From Impatiens glandulifera (taxonomy: Eukaryota > Streptophyta > Magnoliopsida > Ericales > Balsaminaceae), in assembly GCF_907164915.1 (NCBI RefSeq), contig NC_061869.1:40300840-40364839 (forward strand): a stretch of 64,000 nt of DNA, in the 5' to 3' direction. Positions 23,544 to 36,529 of this stretch are shown here, piece after piece. The notes beneath the pieces are model-generated. The model was not told the DNA's origin and ran no database searches. It saw only the letters and a list, made by a program, of their open reading frames with translations. Every line of letters begins with the position of its first letter. Position 1 is the first letter of the stretch. The translations under genes were made by a program, and so were the position numbers.

Positions 23544-26500
23544 GTGGCTGAAACTGATGACAATCGGGTTGCTTGTGTTGAAAATTCGGTCCCAATGTTA
23601 GAGATAGTTTGTCAAAAGGGCTCTAAGGTAATGCAGGAAAATGACATAAATTATAAAAGTTTATTGGGTCCTATTGAAAGCTCAATGTTGGGGTCTGTTT
23701 CTGCATCGGGTGAAAACATTATACTGAGATCTATGTCTGTTTTGAATGATCCTACTGAAGTTGGTATTGGGGTTCCTATTGAGGTAAATATGATAGAGCT
23801 GAATAAGACTGTTGATCGAGAATTAGTAGGATCAAAGAATATTACAAGGCCGGAGTTAGTTTTAGAAATGGGAAAACATGACAGTTTGGGTTATTTAGGT
23901 ACAGAGAAAGATCAGAAAATATAACTTACTGGTCCTGCTAGAGAGGATGATGATCTGGGCAAAATGGGTCATATTGAAATTGCCTCTACAGAGTTGGAGA
24001 TATCAACTGCTCAAAGTCCATTGGGTCCAAAACAGAACATAATTTTAGAATCTTGTTCTTCAATGGGAAATGTTGCAAAACTGAAAATCTTGGGTTCCAT
24101 TGATGATCAGAATGTTAAGTCTACCTGCCCTACTAAAGATCAGATGGAAAGTCAAACAACCATATTATGGACTAGGCTTGAAAAAGGTTGGACAGAAGAT
24201 ACTAAACCCGCCCAGGATTCTAAAACTGAGGCTAAAATTGCATGATCTTCTAAACAACCTATACATCTAGCTGAAGTTATTGAAGAACATAGTGTAACAG
24301 AATCTGGAAACACTAAAGAAATTGGATCTGAATTGGAGCTGGTCACGGAAATTAATTCAGGTAAAATAGAAAAGCCTAATAAAATAGATTTAAAGGATGA
24401 TCAACTGAACTTGATTGGTATAGTCAATGGTGAAAGCTTGGCTGAGAATTATATTGATTCGTTGGTTGATGGCACCATGAATGATACTCTATTTGAAAAT
24501 ATGGGTCTGAGTATGGATCTCTTGGAAGCTACAAATAAGTTGGGTCAGAATATTAGTCAGGGTATAAGAGGTGAGGAGTGTATGAAACTGGAAGAATTAG
24601 CCAACGGTTTTCGCTTGGCCGGGTCTGATAAGGGGTTAGCCAACAATTTTCTCTTGGCTGGGTCTGAAAAATATAATCTGGTTGCTCACATAATCCTTGG
24701 TGTTACTCACGTTTATGGTCATACAATTTCTTCCTCTGCCGGTCCTAATAGATATGATGATAACTCTACAATCAAAGCTATGAGCCACCAGTCGAATCAA
24801 AAGAACCAAAGCATGGATGTTAATTTAGAATCAGACGATAGCACTGACTATGATGAAACAATAATATGTGACCTTCAATACCATAAGTTCATGAAGAAGA
24901 TGTCAGCAGCAAATATCAAACCAAAAGCAAAGGGGGATAGTTCTTCCTAAACAAGTGCTGAAATTGAAAGGATTGGTCAAGTAACAGAATCGAATAATTC
25001 TAAAACAGCTAAGAAGGGTAAGAATTGATCAAAAATCAAATAAAGGAAAAAATGAAGTCAAATAACTCAAGTTCCAAGAAGAATGCTGAAGTAAATCCCA
25101 AGGAACCCGTGACACCCGAGGCTAACCCTAAGATATTGAACATGGGTGCGTTTTATCCACTCGTTAATCTGGATCCTGAAATTCCAATTGATAGCATTCA
25201 AATGGGGAAAACTGATACACAAGAGAAGAGCACTGAAGGGGATATTCAAAAGAATATTGAAACAATTGAAGGAAACAGTTTTGTGGGAAATACAAGGGTT
25301 AGATGGGTCGAAAAGAACAAACAAGTCAGGAAAGATAACAACCTTGAAACAGTCATCTCCTCAGCTCCTCCTACTGCTGCAATTCCTGACAAAGAAAATA
25401 ATCAGGCTGATAACAAGGATCCTATTGCTGGTCCAACGTGGTTAATGAGGAAAAATGAAATAACAAATTTGGCATGACTGAGAAACCAGATGAAGAAGCT
25501 ATTTTTCCAAGTTAATAAACAAGAGATTATGATGCCCCAGGAAAGAAATGATCAGTTGAATACTTAGTTCAACAGTAACTATCTAAAGAATTGAAATCTC
25601 TTCAACAAAGACCAATCTGATGAAGTGATCAAGTGGACGGTTGACGCCATGAAGGAAATTTCGAAATGTAATAAAACAAAGGTATATACAATCATGAGCA
25701 ACCCAAACAAAACCTGGTAAGAAGGAAAGGTGTGGAATGAAAATGCCATGAACAATCCAGAAAAGGGAAAATTCCAGATAGACACCTTATACTCAAAGAC
25801 AATTAAAGTTGATCATCCGCACCGGTTTGAGCTCCCACTAGAAATTGAAGAAAAATGCATAAAGGCATGGGAGTTTGTCATAGTTTGTCACTTTATGGGC
25901 AACATGAAGGTATCATTTACGGAGGTTAAAAGAACGTTGATGGGTTAGTGGGAATCCACTGGTCTAGAGAGGATCACAATCAATGATCACAAATTCTAAT
26001 TTCTATCCTTCATGAATGGAAGAGAAATAAAGCCGATCATAGAGAGCGAATATACATTTATCAGATGAAAAAGATTCAAGATGTACAAGTGGAGCGAGGA
26101 ACTTAATACTAATCATAGACCGTCTGATCTTGAACAAATCTGGGTGTATCTCAAGAATGTTCCACCACACCTGTGCAACCCAATGGGCCTGGTCTATATT
26201 TCAAGCATTATAGGCAAACCACTTATGTTTGACCCAGTAATGGAAGACTACGAGCGTGCATCTGTGGCCAGAGTTAGTGTCGAAATCCATCCAAGTAGCT
26301 CTCTTCCAATCAAGTTTGAACTTAAAGATAGACTGAGAAATTAATTTGACATTGGAGTACAATACGAATGGAAACTAAATCGATGTATATGGTGTAGCAC
26401 TTTCACACACGATACGAATAAATTTTCAGTCAATAATAATCTAAAATCGAAGGCCAATAACAATGCTCAGGAAGGCGGTATCAATAACTCTAACCAGACT

Positions 26501-27649
26501 CAAGTTGAGAGAAATGTGAATAGATCTGAACTTAACAACAATGAACGCACTGATAATTATAGGATGTGTAACCAAAAGCAAGAACAAATAAGAGTAAGAA
26601 AGAAGATAGGAAAAAGAATAAAGTGGGTAAGGGTACAAGCTGACCCTACTAACACTAATCCTATTGGTCATGTTCAAGGCACCGGTCCTAGGGATTCTCT
26701 TTTCTCAAGAATAGATCCTGTTCAAAATGTCGGTCCTAGTCAGGGTATGGGTCCTGATAAAGTTGGACATAGCCACACCGGTCCTAGAGCTTCTCATAAT
26801 GCTACCGTACCCAGCCATATTGACCATGTAAAGCCTGGTCATGGACTTGCTGATCCTGATACTACTCAAGCTATCGGACTTGCTACTACCGGTCCTGATG
26901 AAAAAGGTGCAACCATTGCTGGTCCTGACTATATTGGTCATGTTACTAGCACAAGTCCTATTATTGTGGATGATATTATTGCTGGTCCTAACTCCACTGG
27001 TCCCAATACTAATCAAAGAACTGGTCTTGATGCAACTACAGGTCCTAGTTCTAAAGTTTTTGGAATTCAAAGATCTATAGGACGTGGAATACTTGCCCCA
27101 TATGAAACAAGCAAAATTGGGTCTGATGAAACTCTAATAGGTTGTGAGTCCATTCTTCAAAATTCTAGGAATGTAAGCAGGAACCGAAAAAGCAATTTCA
27201 TTAGAGTTCGAGATGACCCGATACATGGGCTCAGAGCCACATTTCAAGATAATGAACAGGAGAATCCTGGAGAAAAAAACATTAAAAAACTAACAAGCAA
27301 TAAGGAAGCTCTTGAGAATGGACTGGGAAATCTTGGGTTTTGTGAAATCAAAAGATCAAGTGCAGAAGAAGACAATTTGATCTTGAATAAGGCAGTGAGC
27401 CTTGGTTTTGAAGTAGGAGGAATTAAAATCAATAACAGACATGAATCTAGTAGTGAAGAGGTTCAAAGTCAGAAAAGACCTACAAAAGAAGAACAAGCTA
27501 AAAATCAAAGAAAAAGAAGAAAGATCCTGGATCCAGATGTCACTGACTCTATAACGGGAGAAAATGAGATCTATGCGAGGCAACCCCCACTCAATGGCAA
27601 TAGTAGTGGGGAAAGTGATGCTTACGATTTCTCTAATGAAGAGGTCTAA
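23544..27649 (+). pseudogene. LINE ORF1 region with DUF4283-like core
   Basis: A series of open segments in a mostly continuous order. 23,544-25,477 is acidic and low in complexity; it includes two near-copies of LAN.F.LAGS. 25,600-26,345 resembles the DUF4283 RNA-binding core of plant LINE/Gag-like proteins (KVWNENAMNNPEKG, FELPLEIEEK, IWVYLKNVPPHL, IGKPLMFDP). A zinc-knuckle remnant (CIWCSTFTHD) follows near 26,390. 26,516-27,649 is a 377-codon open segment with about a dozen TGP/GHV repeats and a basic tail. Stops near 25,490, 25,950, 26,060 and 26,342 break it. Confidence 0.72.
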
Positions 27650-27689
27650 GACAGTCTAGAAAGTCAGAAACCCAACACTTACATCTATT

Positions 27690-30600
27690 CATGAATATAG
27701 TGACATGAAACATAAGGGGACTCAATGACCCTCTAAAATGCAAAGAAATCAGGAGGATCATTGAGAACCAGAAGATCACTATTATAGGTATTCTTGAGAC
27801 AAAAGTCAAAAGTCGGAACGTTGAGAAGGTTAGCAAGCTGTGTATTGATAGCAAATGAGAAATCATTCACAACTCAAATGAAAAAATGGGCAGAATCTGG
27901 GTTATTTGGATAACAAAGTTGTTGAGGTTAGGACTCTCTTTTCGAATGATCAAGCAATCCTGGTGGAGGTCAAAGACAGAATCACATGAATCGTGTTTAA
28001 TCTTGCTATTGTCCATGGTATCAACTCAAGCACTAACAAAAGACTCCTCTAGAATTGTCTTAGAAACTGGATCGGTAGTGATAAATATTGGTCTGTCCTC
28101 GGTGATTACAACGTAACTCGAAACGAATCAGATCATAGCCCAGAATCTTAAATAATTCGGGATATGATTGACTTTAATGACTGCACCACAAATATGGGTT
28201 GTATCGAGCCTACTAATTATAAGAATTTTTTCACTTGGTCTTCTACGAGAGGGAATGAGCAAATTAGAAGAAGTGGAATTGACAAATGTCTGGTAAATAA
28301 GAACTGAATTAACCAATTTCCGAGAGGTCAACTTCATATTCTGAATTCGGGTATATCTGATCACTGCCCGATAAAATTGTTTTGGGAAAAGGAAGAAAGA
28401 TTCAAAAGGCCCTTTAAAATTTTCAATTTCTGGATGGAAAACGACAAATTCAAGGGTATTCTCGAAAGCGTATGGTCTACAGATATTAGAGGATCCAACA
28501 TGGATATAGTTTCTGAGAAGCTTAAGCTCCTGAAGAATCATCTTCAAAGCTTTGACAAGAAGAAGTTCAGTAATATCTCCAATAAAGTTCTGGCTGCTAG
28601 AGAAGAATTGGAAGAAGTTCAGAAAAGGTTATTAAGGGATGATAGTGATGTACAATTCAATGAAACAGAAAGAAATGCGCTTGAAAACTTTAGGAAGCTG
28701 AGTCAGCTTGAAGAGAATTTTGTTAGACAGAAATCAAGACAGAACTGGCTCTCGTTGGGTGATATAAACACACTTTTCTTCTACAGAAAATGCAAGGCTA
28801 GAAACATGAGAAATAATGTATACAAGCTGAAGAATGATGATGGTGAATATGTTCAGGGTCAAAAGGGTGTACAAGATTTGGCTATCGATTTCTATAAGCA
28901 ACTTTGGGTTCAAGAAAATAGTATCAAAGTCACCTAAATACCTTGTATCAGATTATTGATAGGAAAATATCTGCAGAAGATATTCGCGAGCTGATAAGGT
29001 TGGTCACGAGGGTTGAGGTTAGAGAAGCTCTATTTAGTATTGATGGGAATAAAAGCGCGGGTCCTGATGGGTTTAATGCACAGTTCTTAAAAGACAATTG
29101 GTCGATTGTGGGTAAAGACGTTACCGATGGGGTTTTGGAATTTTTCAAGAACAGGAAGATGTTAAAACAATGGAATACAACGGTCCTAACCTTGATCCCC
29201 AAAACTACAGTACACGAGAAAGTACAAGATTTTAGACCAATTTCCTGATGCAATGTGATTAATAAAATAATTTCAAAAATAATTTCTAAACGATTTAAAA
29301 ATGTCATAGGAAAAATTATAAATCTTAATCAATTTGCATTCATCCCCGGTAGGACAATCTCTCATAATATTCTTCTCATGCAGAGCCTTTTAAAAGGTTA
29401 CAGGAAAAAGAAAATATCCCCAAGAGTGGCTTTCAAAATAGATATCAAGAAAGCTTTTGTCTCTGTTAGATGGGAAGCCATTCGAGACTTTCAGGTTTTT
29501 TATGCTTTTCCTATGATTTTTATTAATTGCATTATGTAGTGCGTTTTATCATCCTTCTTTGTTGTTAGCGTCAATGGAGTCCACAGAGGCTATTTCAAGG
29601 GGGAAAACAGGGTAATGCAAGGGGACCCCCTTCTTCTTACATTTTCGTTGCTATGATGGCGATCTTGGAGAGCATCTTTGTGATGTTCCGAAAGAATCGT
29701 CCATACATCTTTCACCAATTCTGTGAGGTAGAGGAAGTAACCCATTTATGTTTTGCTTACGATTTGTTCATTCTAGCGCACATATACATTGATTCTATTA
29801 AAACAATTAGGGATGCACTAACGTTCTTTTCTTAGGTGACAAGTTTAACTATTAATGAAAGTAAAATTGTGACATTTTATAGAGGCGTGAAGGACGAAAC
29901 AAAGCAGGACATCTTCAACATCATGGGCATCAAGGAAGGCAGTTTTCCCGTAAGGTACAAAGGAATTCCGTTAACCGCGAAGTAGATCGAGATCTCATAC
30001 TGCAAGCCGCTGATTGAAAAGGTAAAAAAACACGATATATAGTTGGGAAGGAAAAAAACTTTCTAATGTAGGGAGGATTGAACTTATCAAAACCGTGGTC
30101 ATGGGCATAGTTGGTTACTAGGCGCAACAGATGGTCATTCCGAAGAAGTAATGAAGGAGCTCGAGACGCTGATGAGGAACTTTATCTAGGGTAGTAGAAG
30201 AAGACGAGGATAAAAACTCAATTGGACCGCTCTCTGCAAACCGAAGGAAGAGGGAGCCATCGGCTTGAAGAATTGTATCGAGTGGAACAAAGCTCTCAAC
30301 TTGAAGAATCTATGGGCTTTGGAGCGCAATCAGGAGTCACTATTGATCAAATGGGTGCATACGAGGTTTAAGAAATACGAAACCAGCATCTGGACCTGCA
30401 AAATTCATGAAGGTATGAGCTGATCTCTGAAAAAGATTCTTAAACTAAGAAGCGATATTGCAGATCTTTATGACATCCGACTAGGGGACGGGAAATGCAC
30501 ACTATTTTGGCACGACCCCTAGTTCGAAAACCAGCCTATCATCCACAAGGAGGTGTTTCAAAATACCCGTATCTGAAGGGACTGTGCAGAAGCGAAAATT

Positions 30601-30800
30601 AGAGACATTAAAGACGAGAATTTGGAGTAGTGGTGTATAACATTTGGAAAGAACAAAATGCAAGGGTATATGGAAGAACCCGCAAGAGCGTTGAAGAGTT
30701 ATGGAAAGATATTGTAATGGATTGCAGCGCCCTTGCGAGAACGTGGAGAAGAATTCAAAGCACGAAGCAGAACTGGAATATCTGCAGGAACTAGAATTTA
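27690..30800 (+). pseudogene. LINE ORF2: endonuclease and reverse transcriptase
   Basis: Apurinic-type endonuclease start NIRGLNDPLKCKEIRR near 27,710 and ILETKVKSR near 27,790, with frameshifts to 28,370. RT pieces follow: GNKSAGPDGFNAQFLKDNW near 29,047, LIPKTTVHEKVQDFRPIS near 29,190, FAFIPGRTISHN near 29,335 and FKIDIKKAF near 29,432. The catalytic box reads CFAYDLFI near 29,752 instead of F/YADDL, so one catalytic Asp is lost. A cysteine/tryptophan-rich C-terminal region is decayed. Inactive. Confidence 0.8.
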
Positions 30801-31002
30801 CCGTTTTTTGAACTCACTAGAATTTAAATCATTGTAATCAGATAATTCATTTACGTTTTTAGCTTTTTAACTTTTATTTAGAATGTTACGACTTCAAAAT
30901 CATTTTAGGCCTGTCTAGAATGATCTCTTAAACTCGTGGTTTTTTTTCCCGTTTTGGGGAATTTTTAATGAAATGATGCTAAGGTATTTTTCCCAAAAAA
31001 AA

Positions 31003-31435
31003 GAATCTAGGCATCTGTTGGTGTACTTGGTTCCCCAATCACTTCTAATCTTGCCGATTCTTAAAGATTTTTCATTTTCAAGTCTTCTAAGGATCTTAAT
31101 TAAATTCTCAACTCTCTGATCCTTAGATTGTAAAAATATAACCCAAGTAAATCTTGAAAATTCATCAATTATGACCAGGGTGAATCTTATTCCTCCCAAG
31201 CTTTTTACTGGAATTGGACCGAACAGGTGCATGTGCAATAGTTCCAGGAATCGATTGGATTGAGATTTCCCCTTACTCTTAAAAGTTAATTTGACATGAT
31301 TTTCCAATTAGCAAGCATGACATACCTTGTCCTTTGAAAACTTCAGATTAGGTAAACTAGAAACTAAATCATGTAAATAAATGTTGTTGATAATTTTAAA
31401 ATTAAGATGATTTAATCTCTTATACCATGGAGTTT
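31003..31435 (-). pseudogene. Copia D, right half: integrase
   Basis: Minus strand gives YKRLNHLNFKIINN (His-Cys domain), SKGKSQSNRFLELLHM, HLFGPIPVKSLGG, DEFSRFTWVIF and RSDWGTKYTNRCLDS. The codons stop exactly where the left half at 11,325 resumes (FSEDGIRHE). The other end is fused directly to LTR sequence near 31,435, so gag and protease are deleted. Confidence 0.82.
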
Positions 31436-31735
31436 TATGGATGTTCTGAGATAAAACTTCTATGTCATCCCTTCTTCCACAACTGGAAGGATATCCATTA
31501 GAAGGCTTTGGTTAGTATAGAACACACTAAACAAACCCAGTCAGAAACCACAGGGCTTAACAACTGTCTGTTTACAAATTTCTAGCTAACTCTCTGTTGA
31601 ACAGAACAACCTCTGTTCAACTTACAACACTGAGATTTCACACATAAAGAATAATGTACGATTTACAATATCATCAAAGATAGACAGTAGGTAATCTGCA
31701 ATTAAACTTGAGAGAAATTAAATAATTGATAGCAA
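31436..31735 (-). repeat. LTR fragment of Copia D
   Basis: TTTTATGGATGTTCTGAGAT, then an actively shared block ending AACCTCTGTTCAACTTAC, matching LTRs of element E at 38,022-38,230 and 40,195-40,400. Truncated at both ends. Confidence 0.75.
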
Positions 31736-33969
31736 AAAAAATTTATGAGATTTTGTCATATTTATTTTAATATTTTTTGTATTTAAATAGTTAAAAATTA
31801 AATCCAAAAGGGTGAAAGAAAAACCCTTAAGGTTTTAAAAAAAATAAAATCATAATTGGGTGTAGCCGAAACATGAAGAGGAAGCTACAGCCGAAACCAC
31901 ATCCGTTGGATGGGCACTGAAATCTCATCCAACGGCCCAGACACACCCGCGTAGCCAGTTGTAACAGAAGGAATGTGTGCTCGCGCATCACTATATCTGC
32001 AAACACTCGTTTGCTGGAACGCTAACGGAGCGCCCAGTTACTGACAAAACGAAACGGAATGCCAACGGCGTGTTCCAAGTTCGTCAAATAGCCTCGAAAC
32101 AACATCATTTTGTCCGCCACAATCTCCTTCGTCGCGTTCTTAGGAGAGATAAGTATGAAGTCTCATATTTGATTTCTCAAAGATGGAATTCAACTGATAT
32201 TCAACCAAATTGGTTGATTCGAAAGGTGAAATGATCACCCTACTTCGGTGATCATTTCCTCCACACAAGTATGCACAATCACTTCCTATTCCGACAAGTT
32301 GATTTAAGAACAATCAAAACACCATTAATGGATTTTAGTTGATTCTATCCACTTAAAGCCTCTATCGACTCAAGAGGCTATAAATAAGCCTCCCTCAACA
32401 ATTCTGAAGGCATGAGATAACATCTCAGGCCTGAAATAAAAAAAATCGAAAAACTGTCATTCAAATTCAAAGCTTTTGATTTTTTGAATATTCTGTATAA
32501 GGCTCTAAAGCTTGGATCGAGACATCCCAAAAGCTTCCCTAAAGTCTAAGGAGTGTTCTCCAATCCTTGGTATACTTCTAATAATCCTTTAATTCATACT
32601 TCAAGTTTGAATTTGAAATTTATATATTTTAGTTTTCATAAGCTTCTATGATGTCTGGTTGTTAAGTTTTAGGATTGGAAATTGATCATAATATCATTTC
32701 CAAGCTTTGTTTTTAGGTTAGAATCAATCAATCAACTTTAAATAGGAAAATTTAAATTTGAATTTGGAAAATCTAAAAATTGAATTTGTTGTTCTTGGGC
32801 CAATCCTCAAGAACAACTACCCAGAAAGCATCCCAACATATTTTTAATGATGTATGATAACTATTTGTATCATGTTTGATCAAAATCAAAATTTTCAGCA
32901 TAATTGAAAATTTTGAGTTCTTGATTTGGTCCAAACGAACATTCAATGTTCTTGTTTTGGTACCAATCAAGTATATGGACTATGAGGAAGTTATTGTCTA
33001 AGTCCTTACACTTCGAAACAACTTTAATATCAAACACCCAATTTTGGCTAAATTCTATTTTAAACAAATTGATCATCACCTAGGTTGTTTGATACCTTGG
33101 TGATGTTTTAAATGTTCATGAGAGCTTTATGAAGCTACCTAAGACATTGGATCAAAGAATATGAGCTTCCATCAAAAGTGCAAAACCTACATTTTGATGT
33201 TCTTGAGGACCGAAAGGTCCGACCAAAGCCCGAGAGGCCCGATCGAGAAATCTAACCTATGACCGACATGTACGACCAAGTTTTTTTATTGAGGGTCGAG
33301 AGGTCCGACCGTTGTTCTTCAACGAGGATCGAGATGTCCGACCGATATTTTTCAGCTAGGACCGAAAGATTCGGTCGAGAATTTTTACATTCGACCAAGA
33401 AGTCATACTTAGGACAGAGGAGTCTCGTAACCCGACCACGAACTCCCAAACCCTGTAAAGATGACTTCCACCTAGGACTGAGAGGTCTGACCGAGAATTC
33501 TAGCCCAGGACCGAAAGTCGTCCGATTTCTCTTAGCCCTCAGCCGATAAAATGAACCCAACACCTAGGACACCGATCATACGACCTATTTGCTTCTCATT
33601 TTCAAATTTCAATATTATTTTTGTAACTTTGGAACATCAAACCATTTTCTAAAAATCCTGAAAAAATAGAAAAATGATTTCAAAATATTTTTCGAATATT
33701 TCCACAAAATATATTCTGACATAGTCCTATTTGTGATTTATTTTAAAACCCTAGTTGTCATGAATTTTAAACTAGTGTTCTTTAGGTATGTTCCTTCTAG
33801 TTGTCATCAACAACAGGTAGCAACATTTAAATAATTTTGTTACAATTCTTTAAATAACACACAAACAAATATATGCCTAGGACGGAAAAATAATTGATAA
33901 AAATAAAACATTATACAACCAATTTTCAAAAGCTAAATTTATAAGTCGAGATCGTTTTCAAAACGGGTA
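31736..33969 (+). repeat. repeat R1, truncated copy of a 2.5 kb non-coding unit
   Basis: Parallels R2 (33,970-36,512) in the same orientation. Shared landmarks include AACCCTTAAGGTTTTAAAA, GGAGTGTTCTCCAATCCTTG, TTGATCATCA and a terminal GGACCGA-rich zone, with similar spacing. No ORF is convincing. It could be a long LTR of a Gypsy element; this is not proven. Orientation is by convention. Confidence 0.65.
33200..33560. repeat. GGACCGA-rich hairpin array in R1
   Basis: About ten imperfect repeats of AGGACCGAGAGGTCCGACC. Several are self-complementary, for example GGACC-GAAA-GGTCC near 33,209. A more decayed version is in R2 at 35,745-36,120. Confidence 0.7.
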
Positions 33970-36512
33970 CTGTAAGCACTAAAAATCTACATACTAACTT
34001 ATAATAATAAAATAATTATTTTGAATTATTTTTAATAAATAAGATCAAAATAATTAACCTCATGGCCAAAACCTGTTTAGAACAATTAATTATGATTAAT
34101 TAATGTGTTAATTAATCAAATTAATTAAGAGTTAAGCCAAAATAAAAAATAAATTATTTGGGATAAATGATGTATCATAATGTCTCAAAATAAACAATTT
34201 ATAGTGAAATTTGTATCCAATTCACCGAAAAGAATTATTTATTTTAAATCCTAAAATTCTACAAAAAAAATAAAATAAATTGGTAAAATATTTTCCATAT
34301 TTATTTTAATATTTTGTGTATTTTAAAATATCAAAATTAATCCAAAAGCGTGAAAGAAAAATCAATTTCAAACAAACCCTTAAGGTTTTAAAAATAAAAT
34401 AAAATTGCAATCTAATGTGGCCGAAATTAAATAAATAGGCTGCAACGGGAATTTCATCCATCAAATGAGCACATGGTCTTCATCCAACACGCTAGGACGC
34501 CCCTCGTAGTCGGTTGTAGCCGAGAACAAGCGCACTCGGGTAATAGCTGATCATCAAACGAGCATTAACTAGAACGCTAATGGACCGCTAAAATTCCACA
34601 ATGTCAAGTCAGAACACGCCCCAACCACGAAACGACGTTGTTTCACCTTGCAATTGTCTTCTTCGTCGCGACACCGAAGAAAATATGAACAACCACCTTT
34701 TATCTTCATGTCAAATTGGAACTCTCTGGACACTCCACCAAATGAATTCATTCAAAGGCCAAAATGATCACGTTGTGATCGTGATCATTTCCCTTACTAG
34801 AATAGGCCTTGTCACAACCTATTCCGACGACTACTAACCAAGAATAGTCAAAATCTATTAATGTCTTTTGGATGACTCAGGCCACTATGCTTCGTGAACC
34901 GACTTAGGAATAGTATAAATACTCTCCTCAAGTTATTCTGATTCTAACCAACAAACATAGAAGCCTCAAATAAAGGAAAATCAAAATCCGTCTTTAAAGC
35001 ATCAACGTTTCGTATTTTTCAAATTTTTATTTAAGGCCTTCCAAAAAGCTTTCCAAAGGATCAAGGAGTGTTCTCCAATCCTTGGTATGGTTCAAATCAA
35101 CATATAATTCTTATTTATAGTTTGAATTGAAAATTTTATATTTCAAATCTCATAAGCTTGTATGCTTGTTCTTATGATATTTTATGGTTGAAAATTCATC
35201 TCTAGATTATTTATAAACTATCTAGATATGATAGAATCAATGAATCAATCTTATAGAAAAACCAAATTTGAATTTTCAAATTAAAAAATGGGTTTGTTGT
35301 TCTTGTGTTAATTCGATTGAATCACAATCAAGAAAGCTTCCTAAAATGATTGTATTGATGTTGGGTAATCATTTGGATAATGTTTGATCCATCCCAATAA
35401 TGTTTGATCAAAATAAAAAATTTCAAAATAAAATGAAAATTTTGATTTCTTGAATTGGTCAAAATGAACAGTTAGTGTTCTTCTTTTGGTATTAATTAAG
35501 TATATGTGTTATAAGGAAGCTATTGGATAGCTCCTTTTAATTCAAAATAGCCTTAAAATAAAAAACCCACTTTTTGATAAAAAAATATTTTCAACAAATT
35601 GATCATCATCCACGTCGATCGATATATTGAGATAATGATCAAAATGTTTCTGGGAGCTTTGTGAAACTACTCAAGCTCTTGGATCAAATAATCATAGCTA
35701 TAAAAGTTGATATTTAAAACTATGTTCTTGGAATTCTTGAGGATCGATGCTCGTGATTCAAGGACTGAGAATCTTTGGTCTTGACAAGACCAATGATCGA
35801 TAAAAATAAACTAGGACCGATATATAGGACCAATGTTATTGAACTAGGACCAATAAATATGACCGAGGATTCTCACTTAGGACCGATATAATTCGGACCT
35901 AGGACCGAGACGCCCAAGACCCAAGACCGAGAAATCCAATCCTAGGAACGAACCTCCCATGTCATAGGACCGATAGGTCTAAATGTAACTGGTAAGATTA
36001 GCTAAGAACCAAGAGTCCTTAGAACCTTGACCGAGAGTCTCCAGTACTCAAACTGAGAGCTCCCGAGCCCAGACCAAGGGTCTCTGAACCCCGATCAATA
36101 AATCTGGACTCGAGCCTTAAGATTCTGATCCTAAGGTCTATTTGGTTCCACTTTTCAAAATCATTTTTGTTAATTATGGGACTTAAATAATTTATTAAAA
36201 ATGTAAAAAATTAGAAAATGCATTTTAAATATTTTTGGGATATTTTCACAAAAATATTTCAACAAATGTTTGTTTATTGTTTATTTCTAAACCCTAATGC
36301 CTTTAAAAATGATTGATATTCTTCAGGTATATCCACCATTGTTATAATCCGTAACAGTTACATGCATTTAAATATTGATATTTTAATATTCTAAATAATG
36401 TTAAAACCTAGACGCATGACTAGGCCCAGAAGAATAATTGATTAATAACTAAAACGTGATACAACTGATTTTTTAAAACCAACTTTATAAGTAGAGACTG
36501 TCTTCGGACGAG
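33970..36512 (+). repeat. repeat R2, fuller copy of the 2.5 kb unit
   Basis: Starts TGTAAGCACTAAAAATCTAC directly after the end of R1 and ends near GGACGAGTAC. R1 and R2 are head to tail. No coding function is seen. Confidence 0.62.
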
Positions 36513-36529
36513 TACGAAGATGAAGTGTG

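Larger units (their letters stand above)
23531..31002 (+). mobile_element. plant L1-type LINE, long but decayed
   Basis: Gag-like ORF1 region, endonuclease, reverse transcriptase and a 3' end with a short poly(A) at 30,994-31,002, all plus strand. No LTRs are present. The exact 5' end is not defined. It ends against Copia D integrase sequence at 31,003. Confidence 0.8.

Noticed and set aside
26705..27070. 121-codon minus-strand ORF
   Set aside because: It is antisense to the repetitive part of LINE ORF1 and arises from the low-complexity codons.
33252..33563. Overlapping ORFs of about 100 codons on both strands
   Set aside because: They are produced by the GGACCGA repeat array, which lacks stops in several frames.
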